Below the pieces are notes generated by a model. The model was given only the letters and a program-made list of their open reading frames with translations. It was not told where the DNA came from and did no database searches. Shown here in pieces: positions 61,185-64,000 of a stretch of DNA of 64,000 bases; within the stretch, counting starts at the first letter, position 1, and the number at the start of each line of letters is the position of its first letter. Source of the stretch: Muraenolepis orangiensis (Eukaryota > Chordata > Actinopteri > Gadiformes > Muraenolepididae); NCBI GenBank assembly GCA_027704905.1, contig CM051018.1, forward strand, positions 16,639,028 to 16,703,027. Direction: 5' to 3'. A program made the position numbers and the translations under genes.

Positions 61185-64000
61185 GCCTCTTCAGTTCAGT
61201 TTATCTCTCTTAGCCGTCAGTGATCCCTATCAATGGTCTTGGCAGGTGGCCCTCCCTCCCCTAACTAGTGGAGCGCAACCATCTCTGTGGGCTCCTCCCA
61301 ACACAGCCAGATACCATCTGACCTTTAAAAGCCAATAATAAATGCACAATACGTTCAATGTGCCAGTCCTGATCCCAGGAGATAGAAACTAGGTTTCAAT
61401 ATGAAAATAAATGATATCCTACATTGCAATTTGTATAGCATTGGCTGTCATTTTGTTCTGTCCTTTTTTTGCCCTAATTGATTTATTGAATTGATAAATA
61501 TGTACCAAGTAGAAAAACAAGTAGAACAATAGGCAAGTATGATCATGTAGTCCTTGTGATGATCATAGTTAATGATTCATTGATTGTCATTTCATAAGTG
61601 CTGTAAAAGTGAACATATCTACACATGCTTTTTCTTTATCTTCCCCGCCGACTGCGCTTTTACAGCACCGCGACAGGCCCGTTCTGATAAGAAACAATAT
61701 GCTTCTTCCATAACTCGGACCACAATCTGACGGAGAAGAGCTAAAGGTCCCAGTAAGGAAAACATCTTGGATAACCAAACATCACGAGGACTGAAGCGTC
61801 CTTTGCATCATCAGGTCTTATCTTCAAGGCAAGCTATCCCTGGTTTCCATTAGATTCCTCTTGACTAGACTTCCATTTTGAAGTCTTTGCCTAGGAGGGG
61901 CCGGGGATATATGCTTTGTGGATTCGTAGAAGGCCTCCCCAGGAGATACTTTGGGGGTGCTGTGGGAGTATGGAGTGCGGGGGTCACTACTGAGGGCCAG
62001 CCAATCTCTGTACTCCCAAAGCGAGAGCTGCGTCTGGATCCTCGGTAGTAAGTGGGACCTGTTCTCAGTGGGTGTTAGCCTCCGCCAGGTCTGCACTTTG
62101 TCACCTATCCTGTTTGTGATATTCGTGGACAGGATTTCAAGGCGTGGCGAGGAGGGGTTACAGTATGGTGGGCTTCAGATTTCTTCTTTACCGCACAATC
62201 TACCGGGCAGTCTTCGCTCCTACCCTCCCCTATGGTCATGAACTATGGATCATGACCAAAAGGACAAAATTGCGGATACAAGCGGCCAAAATGTGTTTTC
62301 CTCAGGAGGGGGGCTGGCATCCCCATTAGGGATAGGGTGAGAAGCTCGGTCACTCGTGAGAGATTCAGAGTAGAGCCGCTGCTCCTTTTTATAGAAAGGA
62401 GACAGTTCGGGCATCTAGTAAAGCTGCTTCCTGGTCGCTACCCATGGGAGGTTTTCCAGGTGGAGTGACTACATCACTGGCCTGGGAAGGATCCCCCAGT
62501 CAGACTTGGTTAATGTGGCCAGGGAAAAGGAAGTTTGGGGTCCCCTGCTGGAGCTGCTACCTACGCAACCAGATTCTGGATAAGCAGTAGAAGATGGATG
62601 GATGGACTTTCCCAGCAAAAAACAAATTGTGGCGTGTGTGGTTGGTGGCTGGTCACTCAAGCTGATTAGACTCTGGGGCTTGGTGGGGCTGCACACCTGT
62701 GGGGTATTGTGTAATCAAGGCACACAGGATAAACCAGCCATCACCACATGCACTCAGGAAGAGCTGTGGCAGGAGAAACTGCCACACCAATGTAAACTAG
62801 TAATTGATATGAAAACAGTTAAGGTACTAACAGTAACGTTGACAACTTAGTAGTTATTAGCCGACACAATGGCCTACTACTTTCCCCTAACTACAGGGTT
62901 TGAATAGCACATGCTCATACAGGTTTGGCCAGGTTACATGGGTAAGAGAACAACAGCAGAAGAAGACAATCGCTTGTGTCTTGAGATAACTACTAGCTTA
63001 TCAAGTATCATTAAAAAACACTTGAACTACTACTTGCACTACTCTAATTGATAGATTAATTGCTGAGGTCACATCACCAATAGGCTCAAAGTAACCTGTC
63101 TCACGACTAATACGCACACATCTACACCAGAATGTAATCGAGGGATTACAAAAGGCCATCTAGACAGAAGACGCGCTTCGGTAATCTGAGGCAATCTAAA
63201 AGACAATGTTTTGAAGTTAATTAAACCCATGTAAGCAAATCCGCTGTGCCAAAGGGCTTTCCCTCTGTTGGATAAACCCCGGCGGCCTATGTTTAAATAT
63301 GTTAGTTAGCGCTGTGCTTGGACAAAAGCTCCGGTCCCATTTTGTTCTAGCCATTGTACTGCAGTGTGACGCCCCGTCCTCTGCTTTCCTCCCATAGGGG
63401 CAGCTGGGTGATTCTCTAAGGAGACTATTGTTTTCTCAAGGGGGAGGTCATGTTCTCATGGAAATGTACTGGGAGAAGGCTGGTGGTGCTGCTGCTACTA
63501 CTACTACTACTAGGTACCCCAAGGGGTTAAAAGAACACACGCAACATTATCATTCTGTTGAGTCATTCATTGATGTCTAAAACAGGCTTAATCTTCAGGC
63601 AATCTCTGACTTGCTTTGCTCGGTCTGGTCCATCTGCCCAAAAAAAACTATCTTCATATTGTTATTTCTCATGACTGGGAATGTGTGGTTGACTGGGAAT
63701 TTAGTCTGGTTATCAGTTACTGGAGGAGTGAAGGCTATTGGTATGAATAGGCATGGCATTGGTGGTTATGTTGGCAAATTCCCGTTGCCAAGTTACCAAC
63801 AGTAAGATGACATTTGATAGGAAAATCCCTAAAACCCTACCCTACACAGGGTTGAGAAGTTGTTGACATCCAGTATATGCAGCTGTTTCATCCTGCTTTA
63901 ATAAAGTGGCTGCAATCCAAGTTAGTTTGATTTTTTTTCAACTGAGCTTTTCCTTCAATTGTCCAGATGATAGGCTGGAGAGAGAACGCTGAGGTTATTT
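61185..64000. other. sgpl1 upstream flank
   Basis: Apart from the LINE remnant (61880-62607), a (CTA)n run near 63497-63514 and short simple repeats, I see nothing supportable. The sgpl1 non-coding first exon and promoter are expected here or beyond the right edge. Confidence 0.6.
61880..62607 (+). mobile_element. Decayed L2-like LINE, 3' part, with internal deletion
   Basis: The plus strand shows the reverse-transcriptase stretch LSPILFVIFVDRISRRGEEG, then jumps within a few residues to the far C-terminal block APTLPYGHELWIMTKRTKLR, so roughly 100 residues including the catalytic aspartates are absent. The C-terminal block is then broken by stops and frameshifts. The copy ends with the (ATGG)n-type tail GATGGATGGATGG at about 62593-62606, usual for this teleost family. 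Non-functional. Confidence 0.85.

Overview
This is a protein-coding stretch of a teleost fish nuclear genome. The genes are split by introns with consensus GT/AG splice sites and encode vertebrate-specific proteins. The non-coding DNA carries fish-type SINEs, an L2-like LINE tail, and a very heavy load of (CA)n/(GT)n, (CT)n, (TA)n and poly-G/C tracts. The dinucleotide density recalls gadiform (cod-like) genomes; that placement is inference only. There are no prokaryotic features, no CRISPR array and no virus.

Four complete coding genes can be assembled exon by exon. (1) ret, the GDNF-family receptor tyrosine kinase, minus strand, 22180 down to 2140: 20 coding exons, 1116 residues, with both the RET9 and RET51 C-termini encoded. 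(2) hgsnat, the lysosomal heparan-alpha-glucosaminide N-acetyltransferase, minus strand, 48654 down to 26074: 18 coding exons including a tentative 19-nt microexon, 580 residues. (3) pcbd1, pterin-4a-carbinolamine dehydratase / HNF1 dimerisation cofactor, plus strand, 49569 to 51721: 4 exons, 102 residues. (4) sgpl1, sphingosine-1-phosphate lyase, minus strand, 61184 down to 54157: 14 coding exons, 570 residues. In every case the exon phases join and the summed coding length is a multiple of three, which is the main internal check on the models.

Layout: 1-900 may hold the promoter and first exon of an unrecognised minus-strand gene; 1000-2139 is ret 3' UTR; 2140-22180 is ret, with a 10.2-kb intron 1 rich in repeats; 22181-26073 is the ret upstream region and hgsnat 3' flank; 26074-48654 is hgsnat; 48655-49568 is a short divergent promoter interval shared by hgsnat and pcbd1; 49569-51997 is pcbd1; 52114-54156 is the probable sgpl1 3' UTR, tail-to-tail with pcbd1; 54157-61184 is sgpl1; 61185-64000 is its upstream flank, containing a decayed L2-like LINE. 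The genes do not form one pathway: ret acts in enteric and kidney development, hgsnat in lysosomal heparan sulfate breakdown, pcbd1 in tetrahydrobiopterin recycling, and sgpl1 in sphingolipid catabolism.

I did not find a new gene system. The observations most worth checking concern gene architecture: tandemly duplicated splice donors after an hgsnat exon, a 19-nt hgsnat microexon, a strand bias that makes nearly all long dinucleotide arrays read as UG in the pre-mRNAs (two lying against splice acceptors), and a diverged repeat shared by two ret introns.
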